Origin: Asterella californica | Lineage: Eukaryota > Streptophyta > Marchantiopsida > Marchantiales > Aytoniaceae | Assembly: GCA_036924285.1 (NCBI GenBank) | Contig: JAYKYS010000015.1 | Span: forward strand, 10,106,001-10,170,000 | Reading direction: 5' to 3' | Length of the DNA: 64,000 nt | Notes under the pieces: generated by a model | What the model was told of the DNA's origin: nothing | Databases searched by the model: none | The model's input: only the letters and a program-made list of their open reading frames with translations | Shown here: piece by piece, positions 11,912-23,865 of the stretch | Numbering within the stretch: the stretch's first letter is position 1 | Layout: each line of letters opens with the position of its first letter | Program-made: the position numbers and the translations under genes

Positions 11912-12337
11912 TCAAACTCTGATCTGTTTTCCTCCGTCTTGGACGGCAAGGGCATTGTCTCCATAAAACTCACCCACATTTCCGGTTCGCTCTGCTTCAA
12001 TCTCTGTACTTTCTTCTACTTTCTCTGGAGGGAGTATTGCTTTCTCAGGTTCGTGGGCTTTCCTTCTGACGACCTTTGCTGCACCCTCCGATGAATTCTT
12101 TTTGGTCACTGAAACTAAAAGCTCCCTGGGATAATCCCCATTTCCCAGTTGTGAGCGGGAGGCCTCCACTGCAGATGGAGAATCATCAGCGGTCAACTCA
12201 GTCCTCGGCGAGGGCGAGCCTGTCCCCATGTACCCTGTCCACACCCTGTCCACACGAGGGCGAGCCTTCTTGATCTCAGCTCCATTCCTCGGCGACGAAG
12301 TTATGCCCGGCTTAGAGTTCCTGGAAAAGACAGGCAA
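11912..12337 (-). CDS. Hypothetical hydrophilic protein, low confidence
   Basis: A 141-codon frame, rich in E, K, R, S and P, with no hydrophobic segment or known motif. The local GC content is higher than in the flanks, which is the only support beyond length. Plus-strand frames over the same bases (12076-12273, 12228-12578) compete with it. It may be a chance frame or an exon of an unseen gene. Confidence 0.2.
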   Translation of the reverse strand: MPVFSRNSKPGITSSPRNGAEIKKARPRVDRVWTGYMGTGSPSPRTELTADDSPSAVEASRSQLGNGDYPRELLVSVTKKNSSEGAAKVVRRKAHEPEKAILPPEKVEESTEIEAERTGNVGEFYGDNALAVQDGGKQIRV

Positions 12338-12579
12338 TGGCTCCTGTCAGACTGATCAGAAGCGAGAGCTGCACAGACAGCGATGCGCACGATGCAGCAA
12401 ACGCTTTGAGGAAACTGGGAATATACATGGTTCCACAAACCTGGGAGAATCAGAAGGAAACAATCTGCTAAATGCAACTCTAAATGCCTCTGGCGCTCCT
12501 TGGCAATCGTCAGAGAGACTGGATCATACCAGCGCTCGGGGTAAAAAGTTTCGAGAACCGGAAATTATCCGAAGGTAAT

Positions 12580-13980
12580 AAATGGAACCGGTATTCCAGT
12601 CATTTACCTCGCACCAGAACAAATCACAGAACATGACGACAACCCATGATGATAATTAAGTCGAAATACCATGTATGAGGGATTTCTTATTAAATCATAA
12701 GAAATCCAACAAAAAGCAAAAAATAAATAAATTCTGTTAGTAAGATTATCCCGTAACGATAAAAGGTTAATTATAAATTTTTATATTGTGCAGAGTCATG
12801 TCCTGTATGTAATGCCCTGATAAGTTATCGTCAACGTCTCCCGTGATGCCACACAGTTTTACGTATTACCTGCTTTCATGTTGAGAATGTCCGATAACCT
12901 GTTGACTTCCATATGATGTACGGTACAATTTGAACCTTTGGACTCTTTGGCCCTTCGGGGCATGCTTATTGTTATCGTTTACATTTAGTTGCAAGCTCTC
13001 ATTAAGATCCACCCATATTCTCCTTATTTCTTCTCTTCTATATATATATTTCTCATGGAAAGTTACGGAGACTGACATCAATTCCGTACCATACCACCAG
13101 ACTTGAAATTATATCAACCTACACAGAGACAAAGTGTACTAGATTGATTCCATGCTTATTATAAGTTCTGAGCCGGATGTTATGGGTGGAGGAATTCAGG
13201 CAGGTGACGACTTGATGGATCAGAGCACTATATGCTGAAGCTTGGTCTTTTACCGATTCTGTTCTATGCTGGTGATATCCTCTTTCAAAGGCATAGCAAA
13301 CTGGACGCATTCTTTGTGACATCACTGAAAAGGATAAGTCAGCTTGACTTGCAGATAATATCTGCAGCAATCCAGATTGTTTGAGGAGTGGAGGTATGAG
13401 AAGCACCTTATCTGAAGTAGACTGAACTTTATTGTGTCCCGATTATTATTCTTTACTTTTTTTTTTCAAGTTGATGCGATAATCTTTGATCGGTTGAAAG
13501 AAGCGCATGAATATATGCTCGTTTTTCACGGTAATCATACACAGTCCTGGAGAGGAAGAAGCTAACAGAGCCATGACTGTTTTCAAGATTTTTCCTCTTC
13601 CACTAGTGAACATGAGCTTCTAGCTCTTATCTATAATCCTCCCGAAATTCTAGGAGCTGCGTGCAGAATCTTCCATCGTCGTACAGAAACAACACAGATT
13701 GCAACAGATGCTTTACAAAAAGAATGACCTTGTGCAGAATAGCCGTACGAAGTTTGTAGACACTTTGACGTACTTCCACGTTGCTCTGATTGTCCAAGCA
13801 GACATCCTGTGCACCAATCCATAGAACAGAAAGTATCATACACATACAGCAGAGATTGGTTGTTAGTAGGCAGAATTATGTATCCGTAATGAAAAATAAT
13901 CCGTAACTAATCCCTCTAGAGCATCGAGCTTTGCCTCGGTTGCTTTGAAGACCTCATTAGACTTAGCTAAATCCTCCTCA
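12580..13980. other. Intergenic, no supportable gene
   Basis: Short frames on the minus strand (12866-13081, 13119-13406, 13627-13845) have no motifs and no consistent splice sites. Confidence 0.4.
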
Positions 13981-13991
13981 AGCTTCTTACT

Positions 13992-14933
13992 GTGTTCCTT
14001 CAGCCTCGCTATCTTTGCCTTTTCTTCATGCAAGCTCACACTGCTTTCGAATTCTTTAGCTCTTTCGGGCAGTTTTTTTCAACTTCGCTTCCAACATCTA
14101 CAGCTAGGTCAATTGAATTAGAGAGTCTGATTAAAACACATGAAGAGAGTTCCAAATCTCACCAAGATGCGGTGGAATCTTTAAAAGCTGAGCTCTTGGA
14201 TGCGAAGACAAAGATTCCAAATCTCAAGGAATCTGACGCTGAAAGATCTGAACTTGGAAACAGCTTACAAGCTGCTGAAGAGAAGGTGACCCAGCTAACG
14301 GAGAAACTAAAGTCCGCACAAGGCAAAGTTAGGGATCGTGAGGATATGGCTGCCATCCATGAGGACAATCTCAAGGTCTACAAAGATGCCGTCCAATCTT
14401 TGCAAAATGAAGTTAGTGAAAGTGAGACTAAAATGAAGGGAAGTGCAAACAAAGTGGCTCAGTTGGAAGAAAGCTTGTGCAATGCAGAGTCTAAATCTAC
14501 CGAGGTTGAAGAGAGATTGAAAACTGCCAAAGTGAAGGTCAAGGAGTATGAGAGCACTGCAGAACTGCAAGAGAAGGATGTCATCCACTCTACAGACAAA
14601 ATTGCAGAACTGGAAAGTATGGTTGTAGTCTATGTAGGAATTGATGAATAGTTGTAACTTCATTTTTCATTTAATAGATTTTAATTTCGTATGGAATCAT
14701 AGTCACGAAATCTATTTTTTGTGAGAGTTGCGAGAGTTAAGCTGACGGTAAAGGTCATTTGAAGATAAGTTGTTTTAGTCTCGCAGTCCTATCACTTTGC
14801 TATAACTTCTTTTATATTCTTATCAATATGATGTGATTACGTTCTGCAGGTGAAACAAAGTGATAGTATTGATCCAAAGCAAGACCTATCTGCAGCAAAG
14901 TGTAGTATCGATCCAAAGCAAGACCTTCTTTCA
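13992..14933 (+). CDS. Coiled-coil protein, unrecognised (two candidate exons)
   Basis: The frame 13992-14651 encodes, after a hydrophobic start that may be intronic, about 170 residues of near-continuous heptad coiled coil (from SIELESLIKTHEE to KIAELESM). A second candidate exon follows a good acceptor (TTCTGCAG, 14843-14850). It reads VKQSDSIDPKQD..., with the SIDPKQDL unit occurring twice, and stops at 14933. A junction after ELESM keeps the frame, but the donor would be a weak GTTGTA. The 5' start is unclear: an acceptor-like TTCCTTCAG near 14001 suggests that more exons lie upstream. This resembles a cytoskeletal or organelle-scaffold filament protein, but I cannot name it. Confidence 0.4.
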
Positions 14934-15109
14934 TAACGACGTTTTATCTCTGAAGTAAGTTAACGAGATCATAACTACTGCTTTTAATCATGAAGGTAAG
15001 ACCTAAGACATCCAATTGAAATAGCTTTTTGTCTATTGTCATGATTGTATATATTATATCTATCTTGGATAGAAAATGATATTATGTGCATTTTTCAGGT
15101 TCATATATA

Positions 15110-15350
15110 CAATGGATTCCACTATGTCCAAAAAAGGAAAAATGAAAAAGATTTTCACCGATGATACAGAAGGGAATGAACGCATACTACAAATACTGAA
15201 GCAGCCAAGTTCTGCTCCAACATCTCCTATAAAGTCTCCAAAAAGGAAAAAAAAAGAACAAGAGACAATTATTCCATCTGAAACTCCAACTGTAGATAAA
15301 AACTTATCTGCTCCAGCATCTCCTATAAAGTCTCCAAAAAGGAAAAAATA
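15110..15350 (+). CDS. Unrecognised protein with repeated SPIKSPKRKK blocks
   Basis: A likely acceptor (GCATTTTTCAG near 15089-15099) precedes an ATG at 15111. The protein is short and basic and carries two copies of SAP(T/A)SPIKSPKRKK separated by EQETIIPSETPTVDKNL. The DNA repeats in tandem with a period of about 97 bases (about 15210-15410), and the second unit ends at a stop (15349). SPxK and KRKK runs are typical of nuclear localisation or proline-directed phosphorylation sites. Sequence similar to the spacer recurs after the stop, so a frameshift has probably cut a longer repeat protein. Confidence 0.4.
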
Positions 15351-15389
15351 GAACAAGAGATAATTATTCCATCTGAAACTTCAACTGTA

Positions 15390-16083
15390 GATAAAAACTT
15401 ATCTATATTTATAGATAATATAGAATATGTGAAAAGAAATGATATATTTGAAGGAATTATATTAACCAAATATGGTAATATTAATAGATTTATAACAAAA
15501 AGCTCATTTCTTCTTTTCGATATGGTTGATCGTCGTATGGAAAAGACGATTACATGTAGTGCCCAAGGCAACAACGCTATAAACTGGTCAGATAAAGTGA
15601 ATAGAAATACGTATTGTAGGATACAATACTTTGATCGTAAGGCCGTGCAGGTAGAGAGACCAGTAAAAACTCTCAGTCACAGAGGGGATGTCAAATTCAT
15701 CCTCTTGATCGATGGGCAAACAACATTTCAGACCATTACACTTTGGAGTTCTACTCCAATTTTTAAATTCCGACACTTCATGCCTCTCCGAATGTGCATG
15801 CGTCAACTAACTGTTCGATTCACGACAGTAGACATATCTGTTGCCGTTATTGTTGTACATGGTGCAAACAAATACCAAAAATGTACTTGTGCCATGGATT
15901 GAAGGGTATGTGGAAGATCTTTCCAATGGTAAACAATACATGGTCCATGCAAAAGGTAATTGGTTCCAAGATCTGATGGGCCTAGTGGAAACAGAGGTTG
16001 TCCAAAATTATGAGAGCGACAACCATCGAGATATGCTACTGGATCAAATTGAGGAGATCGCAACAATAGGAATTTCTCGTTAA
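15390..16083 (+). pseudogene. Unrecognised globular protein, frame-broken
   Basis: Frame 15429-15902 (157 codons) and frame 15841-16083 overlap and look like one protein with a frame change near 15880: the first ends ...VIVVHGANKYQK and the second continues NVLVPWIEGYVEDLSNGKQYMV. Composition (many V, I, T, K and aromatics) suggests a folded, beta-rich domain. A donor-like CAG/GTATAT at 16114 and a possible last exon at 16299-16345 (ETTSAEGELSKPP, then stop) suggest an intron-containing gene. It directly follows the SPIKSPKRKK repeats and may belong to the same gene. I do not recognise the family. Confidence 0.35.
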
Positions 16084-16399
16084 TTCAAACGGTGATTTTT
16101 GTGGATTTGATCAGGTATATAATTTATACTTTATTTCATTTTCATTGTAGAAGTATCATGATGATTTCTAATAATTTTTTTAAAACATTGACTCATGTCA
16201 TCTCAAATTAATTGCATCAATATAAGAATCGCTATCGAATATTACAAAACCACTAATATAATGACATCATTGAACGTCTAACTTTTCTTTTTAACAGATC
16301 AAGGAGACTACATCTGCTGAGGGAGAATTGTCGAAACCTCCATAATTCCAACCGTTTAATCTTTCAACATCTGTAAAGTTCTAATAACTTTTTTTATCT

Positions 16400-17775
16400 A
16401 AATAATCTAGTTACACAAACATACGTAACATTGAACACTTCAAGATCTGTTTTGCCTTCTGCATTTATTGTCACTCTATATCTGATATTTTACATAATTA
16501 TAATTTTACCATTGTAGTTAATTTCATGTATCTAATTTATAATAACTTTTATTTCTGACTTTTATTTTATAGCATTCAAGTAAATCAATACCAGTTGTAA
16601 ATATTCCAAGGTAAATTCAACATTACCTGAAGTTTTCCAACAACGCTTTCTTTGATGTTGTTTTTCAAGTATATATCACATGATCAAACGGAGTCTGACC
16701 TACGATGATATATGTAGAACTTGAAACTCTTTTCCAAGTGCAACTCTATGAACATGCAAAACGCATAAAACAATAAAGCCCACCGAGAAACATATAAACT
16801 TGGAGAAAAAAAAACAAAAACCGACGATGTTGCTCGACAGTTGCTCTCCCCATCCTTCCTTCGCCGAATTCGAATGATTAAAAAGTCTATTGCTGTAAAT
16901 GCAGATATATCTCCTCGTGCTCAGATGACTGCAGCTGATCGTCAGAAAACTCTTCTATGCTTTCATGGTGTTCTCTCGGCTCCGTCTGCTACGCGTACAG
17001 CCAGCCAGCTGAGCTGAACAATTCCTAATCTTACACGATCGGAGAGAAACAAATCACGCCTTCAACGAGCTAGGAAGCGACTCGTTCTCCGATCCCACAA
17101 CTCCCATAACATCGTGCTGTCCCTGATCATGAGCGATTCTTATAGATTTGAGGTGTCGAATGCATGTCTCCATCTCTTCCCCTGCTCGGTGCTAACCGGC
17201 TGGAATTCTAAACAGTCGAGTTAAAACTGTGGTTTGGCGGAACGCAAAATAGCACACAGCCGATATAAACGAACTCTCACGCTTTTCAGTCCCTACAAAT
17301 CCGAAGTGATAGTCTCCGGCAGAGCGCTCGGGGCTAACCGGAGTTGCTTGGAAGAACAACCGGAGGCTTTTGGGTTTGGAAAAAGCGAGTTGGAATTATA
17401 CTCAGCCGGATCTTTACAAGCAAACTTAACAGTCACCGACCAATTAGCTGTTAATTTATCGATTTATCAATAAACTGGTTATTTACTTTTTACACTATGA
17501 TATATATTTACCGTAATTCAGTAATTTCTCGCCGCGCATGATTGGGTACAATTATTGGCAGTGGACCACTGAGCATATAGCAAGTTGCGTCGTCGACCGT
17601 CTATGATTAGATTTTGTCAGTCAGATCTTGTATCCATTTCTTACTTGTAATAAATAAAACTTTTATAAGAAAGAAAACAGAACAAAATTTAGAACAATAA
17701 TAAAAGCCTAGCTGCATCATAGTGATGTTTTCCCGTTCATGCATGGAGGTCTACGTTTCAGATCCACGGTTTAAC
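16400..17775. other. Intergenic; one short open frame
   Basis: The only sizeable frame (17234-17473, +, 79 codons) shows no family motif. From 16.4 to 16.7 kb the sequence is AT-rich with no structure I can support. Confidence 0.4.
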
Positions 17776-18110
17776 TTCTTTCACAGAAATCTACTTAGTC
17801 AGCCCCTTCCAGCAACTTCACGACTCTGTCAACCTTCACAGTTCAAAAGTTTCTTTGTCAACCCCAGGACCTGACATTACCAGTAAGAGTAAGGCGCATC
17901 AACCAGTAGCCCGTAATATGGCAAGTAGAAGAACATATCACAGCAGATTTTTGCACTAAGGTTCTTCTAACACTTTTGTATCAAGAACATCATAAGAACT
18001 TTCCCGGTACATCCTACGTTGAGGTTGACAAAGAAACTTCTGATTAGTTAAGGTTTACAGAGTCGTGAAGTTGCTAGAGAGGGCTGACTAAGTAGATTTC
18101 TGCTTCTTTC
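17776..18110. repeat. Fold-back element with ~90-bp inverted arms
   Basis: The sequence 17776-17865 is the reverse complement of 18021-18110 at roughly 85-90 percent by eye. It includes the long identical blocks AGAAATCTACTTAGTCAGCC and AGCAACTTCACGACTCTGT. The ~155-base spacer contains a smaller inverted pair (GTAGAAGAAC near 17922, GTTCTTCTA near 17961). The whole could form one long hairpin transcript or be a fold-back/MITE-type transposon. No coding sequence. Confidence 0.8.
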
Positions 18111-18297
18111 AGGGACTCCCTTTTCACGTCTTCAACTGCCGACGCGATGGGAGTATTTGTTAGACATCCGTATACCGAGTCTGCTTGAACGATTTTTACA
18201 GTGTTCAAACGCATCTCTTCTGAGTAATAGTGACTTATTAGAGCCACTCAACCTTGGGTGTAAAATATTCGCGTAATTCTCGTAAAACATTTTAAAG

Positions 18298-18455
18298 GTT
18301 TCAGCTGTAAATTCTACGTACCACCTCTAGAGGAGATGGTACATCAATTTTACAAATTTTAACAGTAAATTTTACATATCACTTCTAGAATATATAGTAC
18401 ATCAATTTTACAGATTTCAGTTGTAAATTTTACATACTCTATTAAGATATATCGC
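18298..18455. repeat. Tandem repeat, ~61-bp period, about 2.5 copies
   Basis: Units share GTAAATT(C/T)TAC, then CTCTAGA or TTCTAGA, then GGTACATCAATTTTACA-like text. They begin near 18298, 18358 and 18418, and the last is partial. Confidence 0.75.
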
Positions 18456-19067
18456 ACGAAAGTGATATAAGCAAAAAAGAAAGAACCAAAAGAGTGCACC
18501 GACTAAGAACAAACTTCATGTCATTTTCATTCAGAACAAATCAGTCCGCCTTATAAAATGCAATTGGAAAGAACATATGATATGATGAATAGAATTTATT
18601 ATAACCTTTGTTCTGTGAAATTCAGAATTGAGCTATCAATTGAAGAACCATTCAGATTCAGCTTCACAAAGAACTCAATCGAGCCAATGTAGATCGTTAT
18701 CATCTCGAGAACCGAACCAAAAGGATTCCACATTAAAGTATTGAAATTCCAAATACTTACCCGGGACCTTTGACAAACACAGACAAGTGAAATAGTGAAA
18801 TCAGCAGATGGAAGATAAGACGCAAAACCATTCCATGATTAGCATGATCATGTGTTTAAGACGATGGAGTTAAAATCTTGAACCGAGGCTGTAATGCGAA
18901 GATGATTCTCCTCATGACTCAAGAAATTCTCTTGTTGTTCTATCGAGAGTAAAGTATACTACCGCTGACGAACTTAACAGCCTCGATAAACACTTTACTC
19001 AAACCTAATGGACAGAGTAACTTCTATAAATGACTTATTTTAGTTGAAGATTATGTAGCTGTTGATA

Positions 19068-19110
19068 TCTCGTTACTCTTTTTCGCAATATCCGAAGAAG
19101 AGTAACGAGA
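19068..19110. repeat. Short hairpin
   Basis: TCTCGTTACTCTT (19068-19080) pairs exactly with AAGAGTAACGAGA (19098-19110). The pairing continues inward through one G-T pair and four further pairs, leaving a 7-base loop. It is not followed by a T-run. It may be a mobile-element relic or a small-RNA hairpin. Confidence 0.7.
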
Positions 19111-19119
19111 GAATTAGAT

Positions 19120-20150
19120 AAGAGATATTATGTAGATATTTACGGTTTAGCAAGTTCACTATTGTAGTATTGTTAGGAATCACTGGATTTTTAGTATGTC
19201 AAGTTAAGTCAAAACATTTATGTGCAGATTTAACAAGGAATTCATGAGCAATTACATAGTCAGGACCTTGCACAATTAGTAAACTATTTTGATATTTTCA
19301 TCATTAGAAATCTACAACTTCATGATTAAGCATCCAAACAAAGCAAATAAAGTCTCCATAAGAAGCTTATAGGAATTCTACCACTTAATGCATTAGATGA
19401 TGAGCTGAAAGTTGAGTAAAAAGTCTCAGTTTTATCCTATAAATGTCTTCTGAGCAAGAACGCACAACTTTGAAATTCTGTACAAGTTATTCCACGGTTG
19501 ACAAGATGACATCCAACCTCTAACTTTGTGCATCCTTTGGTATGCACCAAGAGTCTAGTATTTTACGTGAAAGGTCTCTCCAAAAATACAGAATGTGAAG
19601 ATATAGTGTGTGAAAGAGACGAGAAAGAGAATAACCACATAGAACAACCTCTTTGGAAATGCCAAACCTCACTGTATGTGTACTTTTGTCTTTGTCCTAT
19701 AAACACAAAAGTTATGAACAAACACAACTAGTGTATATCCGCACATAAGCCTTTAAACGAATCTCTCAATCCAAATCTAAGACAAAAATTTATTGAAGCA
19801 GTTCAAAGCAAGAGATTCACAAAACTTTGCAACAGTTTCGTTAAACACAAACTTTGAACTAAACTCATCTATGTACAAGTTTTTTGCACCAGCAAGCTCT
19901 CTACAAGACACACATAGCAACTTCAACAACGTCAAGAACAATAACAAAAGCACCAGAACTTTTTTGTAAGAAAACATTTCACCAAAAGTTCTTCAAATGT
20001 AATAGGGTTTTCTCATCTTGACTTTGTTAGTTCCAAAACCTCTAATAGTCAAGATATCTCTAAATTTTAGTTGTATGTGATCTATCTTCTCTTTGCGGCA
20101 TATACACGTCACACGCATTGGCAAAACAGCTCGGGGGTCACCACATGGAG
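19120..20150. other. AT-rich, no gene seen
   Basis: Frames 19528-19731 (+) and 19777-19977 (-) are short and without motifs. Confidence 0.45.
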
Positions 20151-20160
20151 ATTCCATATG

Positions 20161-20266
20161 TCATGTGCGACATAAGTTTTCTTAGACTTTTATATCTGTA
20201 AAAACGGTATCTTAGACTTTTATATCTGTCATGTGCGACATGTGTTTTCTTAGACCTTTATATCCT
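20161..20266. repeat. Imperfect tandem repeat
   Basis: The phrase ATGTGCGACAT, TTTTCTTAGAC, TTTATATC occurs at about 20163 and 20230, with a partial copy (CTTAGACTTTTATATCTG) at 20211 between them. Confidence 0.75.
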
Positions 20267-20269
20267 TAT

Positions 20270-21650
20270 ATTATAATCATTACTTAAAAATAATTTCTTG
20301 ATATCTTTGTTACATAATTTTAAGTTTTTTTATACCGCTTGTGTACTTACTAATATTCATGAGTCAACTTACATCTTCCTCTTCATTAGTTAATAATAAA
20401 ATAAAATGTACATAAGGAAATGATATAAAATTCTCACATTGAATATCTTTTGTGCTTTCTTCTTTATTTCATAAGCTAGAAACATTGAAACTGGGTTAAA
20501 TTTGTTCAAGATCTATATATAGTTATATGATGGAAATTATTCTTCTTTTTTTCTGGATGGAAGCTAAATGTCCTTTCTTTTCTACTTTGATTGAAGATAT
20601 TGTAAATATTTAATTTTGTAATCTTAAACTACTGTTGTTGTAATTTATTTTTTATTTTTTATTAGAAATTAATATGTAATATTTTCTGCCCCTTAAATGC
20701 TTACAATGATTAGATAACATTATCCAAAAATATTTTATTGAGATCTTTATTAGATTGTACATGGTTGCTAATAGAGGATGAGTGACCACTCCGAGCAAAC
20801 AGACTGTCCGATTTGGGATCCATCTTCTCCTACATCCAGATCTGATGTAACCAATTCATATCTTGCGTGCATGCATCAGATTTCTCAGTTCCTGGAAACA
20901 TCTGTCGACAAATCATAGACACAAGTTGCTCTTAAGCTACCCCTTATATCAGTTTCACAATCATACCTTCAACCTAGATCAAAAGCAAACAGACCCCTTG
21001 CATCCAAAGTCACATAATATATGGTCAGTCTCTTTCACAATCAACAACCTAAGCTATAGCTTGATTCTTCCATCTTGTAAATTTCATATGTAACGATTAA
21101 GTGTCCAAATGAAATAAATAAAATGCTCATGATAAATTTACACCGGGCTCTACCACATGGTGTGTGTGAGTTAAAATTTGAGTATAAATTTTTTCTCAAT
21201 TTTTTTATCATATGAACGTCTTTGGAGCATAACTTATAATCCGTCCATCATGACACGACATCTCGTTATACTGTCCTTATAAATGTTGAAGCAGATGCTC
21301 ACATACATTTACTCTCATATCACTAAGATACAAAAGCAGAAGTTTTCTTGCGGTGGGATCTTTACATTCACTGAGATGTATTTGTTCAGTTCAGCTGGTG
21401 CACAAAATCCCTTATATTACAGTGTTGGAAGACTCATACCTAGTGGATATTCTATTCTCTGTGGGTTTCCTAGTCTCCTTGAAGATAATCTGGCATCCAT
21501 ATTTGCTGAAAGAAGATATGAAAGCTTTTTCTACTGTATTCTTAAATTATTCAAAATCGAACGTAAGATAAAGTTTCCACTAATTCCATTCTGCGCATAA
21601 ATGTTGAAGGTATTACAAAAACTAGATAGAAAGCATTTCTCTATATGACC
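20270..21650. other. Very AT-rich intergenic sequence
   Basis: Two overlapping frames at 21283-21600 (+) have unusual length for this composition but no recognisable motif. The rest holds nothing supportable. Confidence 0.4.
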
Positions 21651-21689
21651 TTGTTCCGTTCAAGCATGGATTAGGAATGGCAGTAGAAC

Positions 21690-22290
21690 TAAAACGACAG
21701 GACAAGATGGTGGACGAGTCTTGGCCGACAGTGACAGCTGCCGCTTTAATTTATACGAAGTCACTTTCTTCATTCCGGACAAATATGCCTTGACGCATCT
21801 AGAGTAACGAAGTACGATCATGTTGAGATCCCTTGAAGTGTCCATATCTCTGATCCTTTTTCATTTATCTTTATAATACTTGAAAATATAGCCATTACGG
21901 CTTCGACTTCAATAAATATTTTTTCTCGTTTCTTGAAACACACACTAGGTGTATCGTTAGAATACCCATGCACAACATAAAGTATATATCTTTAAAATAG
22001 AGTACCACTTCAACTTTTTACGTTTCGACTTAGACTAAGATTTATAACAAGGTTCGTGAAATACCAAAATTCTGGACACGAGACCAAAAATTCCTATATT
22101 TCAATCACCTATAATTTCCAATCGACTTGTTATCTAATATATATAATTATAAATATATATTTATCAAAAATCAAAATATCACCTGGTCGTTCGTAAGAAC
22201 AAGTTGTCTGTGATCCGTAAGCACAAGTTGCTAGACTGTAATGACCCGAGTGATGACGGATTGTTCAAACGACGGATCATCGATCTTCAT
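21690..22290 (+). repeat. Interspersed repeat R3, copy 1 (inverted partner at 38.6-39.1 kb)
   Basis: The plus strand here matches the minus strand of 38580-39130 over most of its length. Shared blocks are GATCATGTTGAGATCCCTTGAAGTGTC, the GCTTCGACTT(C/A)AATAAAT tract, the CACTTCAACTTTTTACGTTTC tract, AACAAGGTTCGTGAAATACCAAAATTCT, and the AT-rich run near 22140. Neither copy has a long open frame. It may be a non-autonomous DNA transposon or a retroelement remnant. Confidence 0.75.
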
Positions 22291-22927
22291 CATCTTGAAG
22301 GCGCTCAGTACCAAGTCGTTCTCAATAGGCATCGATCGCCTCTCTTTTACACAGACATCAGTCGCCCGTTGCTGTTCTTCCACGGACGCTGTCGATTGTC
22401 GGCTGTACATCGGATGCGTGGTTGTCTTTTCGCAGTAACTTGGGTTCCGGTCCCCCTTGCATTGGATCGTCGGCCTTTCTCCGATCGCCTTGGGTTCCAC
22501 TTCTACGGGCATTGGAGCGTCGGTCGCCTTTAGTTGTGGATCATCGAAGGTGGGTCTAGAAGTTTACTCGTAAGCGACATTGTTTCTAACAAGATTTCAA
22601 AGAAATGATGATGGTCGTCTATATTTGATGGCGGTTGCCAGCTACTTGTTTGAATTCCATGATTTTGGTTTATATGCCGAGTGGAATAAAAAAATATCTC
22701 TTACACTTGGAATTCTATGAGTGTATTCTCTTATAAAGTATCTTGGAAAGAATATCTAGATCAACTACAATATTTTAGTTACACATTAATTTTTGCACAC
22801 TATATTTCTTATAAAAGGATGAGCAATCTCATTTTTTCTTCTTCATTTTCATTTGTCTTCTCAAGAGTTTCTCTTATTTCTTCATCTCTCTTGGGTGGAG
22901 TCTTGAGGATTCTCTAGTGTTCTACAG

Positions 22928-23150
22928 TGCTAGTTGCATGATCTGTGCACTGGTCCTTTTTTGGATCAAGGTGATCTAAGCATTTCTACTAGTGTCGTGG
23001 CGGACTTGGAACGACGAATATAGTGGTTGAAACAATTTGGAGTTCAGTCTGATATCTTTGGGTGTTCCATGATGCTAGTTGCATGATCTACACACTGGTT
23101 TTTTTTGGATCAAGTGATCTGAGCATTTCTGCTAGTGTCGTGGAGGAACA
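22928..23150. repeat. Direct duplication, ~145-bp period
   Basis: TGCTAGTTGCATGATCT, then TTTTTTGGATCAA, GTGATCT(A/G)AGCATTTCT and CTAGTGTCGTGG occur at 22928 and again at 23073. The text between differs. It could derive from a local slip or from adjacent copies of an untranslated region. Confidence 0.75.
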
Positions 23151-23374
23151 CTATCTTCTAATGATGCAGTTGGAGTCATGTTGCGATCATTTTTGTTTGA
23201 GAACAAATGTGGACACGGAATGCTGTCGAGGAGAGTCCTTCTCAAGAAGGATGAGCCTTCTAACTGTGATTAGTTGTGAGATAGAGGTTGAATAAAAAGA
23301 CAAGACCAACCACCTTGCCTACAACATCCAAAGTCTCTCACAAATTCCAATTCATGTCTATCGGTCTGACGGTC

Positions 23375-23745
23375 AACTCTATCTAACAGTCGAGCTCTAC
23401 TCAATAAGATCAATTCTCATCCACCAGAAAATAGATTCATCTCCAAACACAACCATAGAATAAGTCCGAACTCACAATGCTTTATTTCTCTTCCTGTGAG
23501 AGTTAAAAGTCCTCCACAAATGTCAATTCTTGTTTGACAGTCGATTCTCGCTCAATAAGATCATCTTCTGTCCATTAGAAGGTAGATTCTCCTCTAAACA
23601 GTCTAATAGATGAAATTCAAGCTCCTAAAACCTTATTCCTCTCTCTACAGCAGCCTCACAATTAAAATCCCTCATAAATTAGATCTTCTCAACCCTTGGC
23701 TTCCTCCCCATGCGTCTTCAGGTAGGAGTAGATCAGGAGGAGATC
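23375..23745 (-). mobile_element. Family H LTR fragment
   Basis: The minus strand here matches 8880-9205 plus closely. Shared blocks are the TCAATAAGATCATCTTCT text, CTCCTAAAACCTTATTCCTCTCTCTAC, and ATCTTCTCAACCC(T/A)TGGCTTC in plus-strand reading. It is only the 3' third of an LTR, so it is a relic. The orientation is opposite to the 8.3 kb copy. Confidence 0.75.
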
Positions 23746-23865
23746 ACACCCCGTGAATTACAGTAGGCAGCAAGTTAAGAAGACAGTTGACTTGCTAATT
23801 TTGATAGGAGTCTAAATTTGCTATCTTGGGAAGTGATAGTTTCCCTTGTAAATTTAGCTAACTGT

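Noticed and set aside
22204..22533. 109-codon plus-strand and 93-codon minus-strand frames
   Set aside because: They partly lie in repeat R3, overlap on opposite strands, and have no motif.
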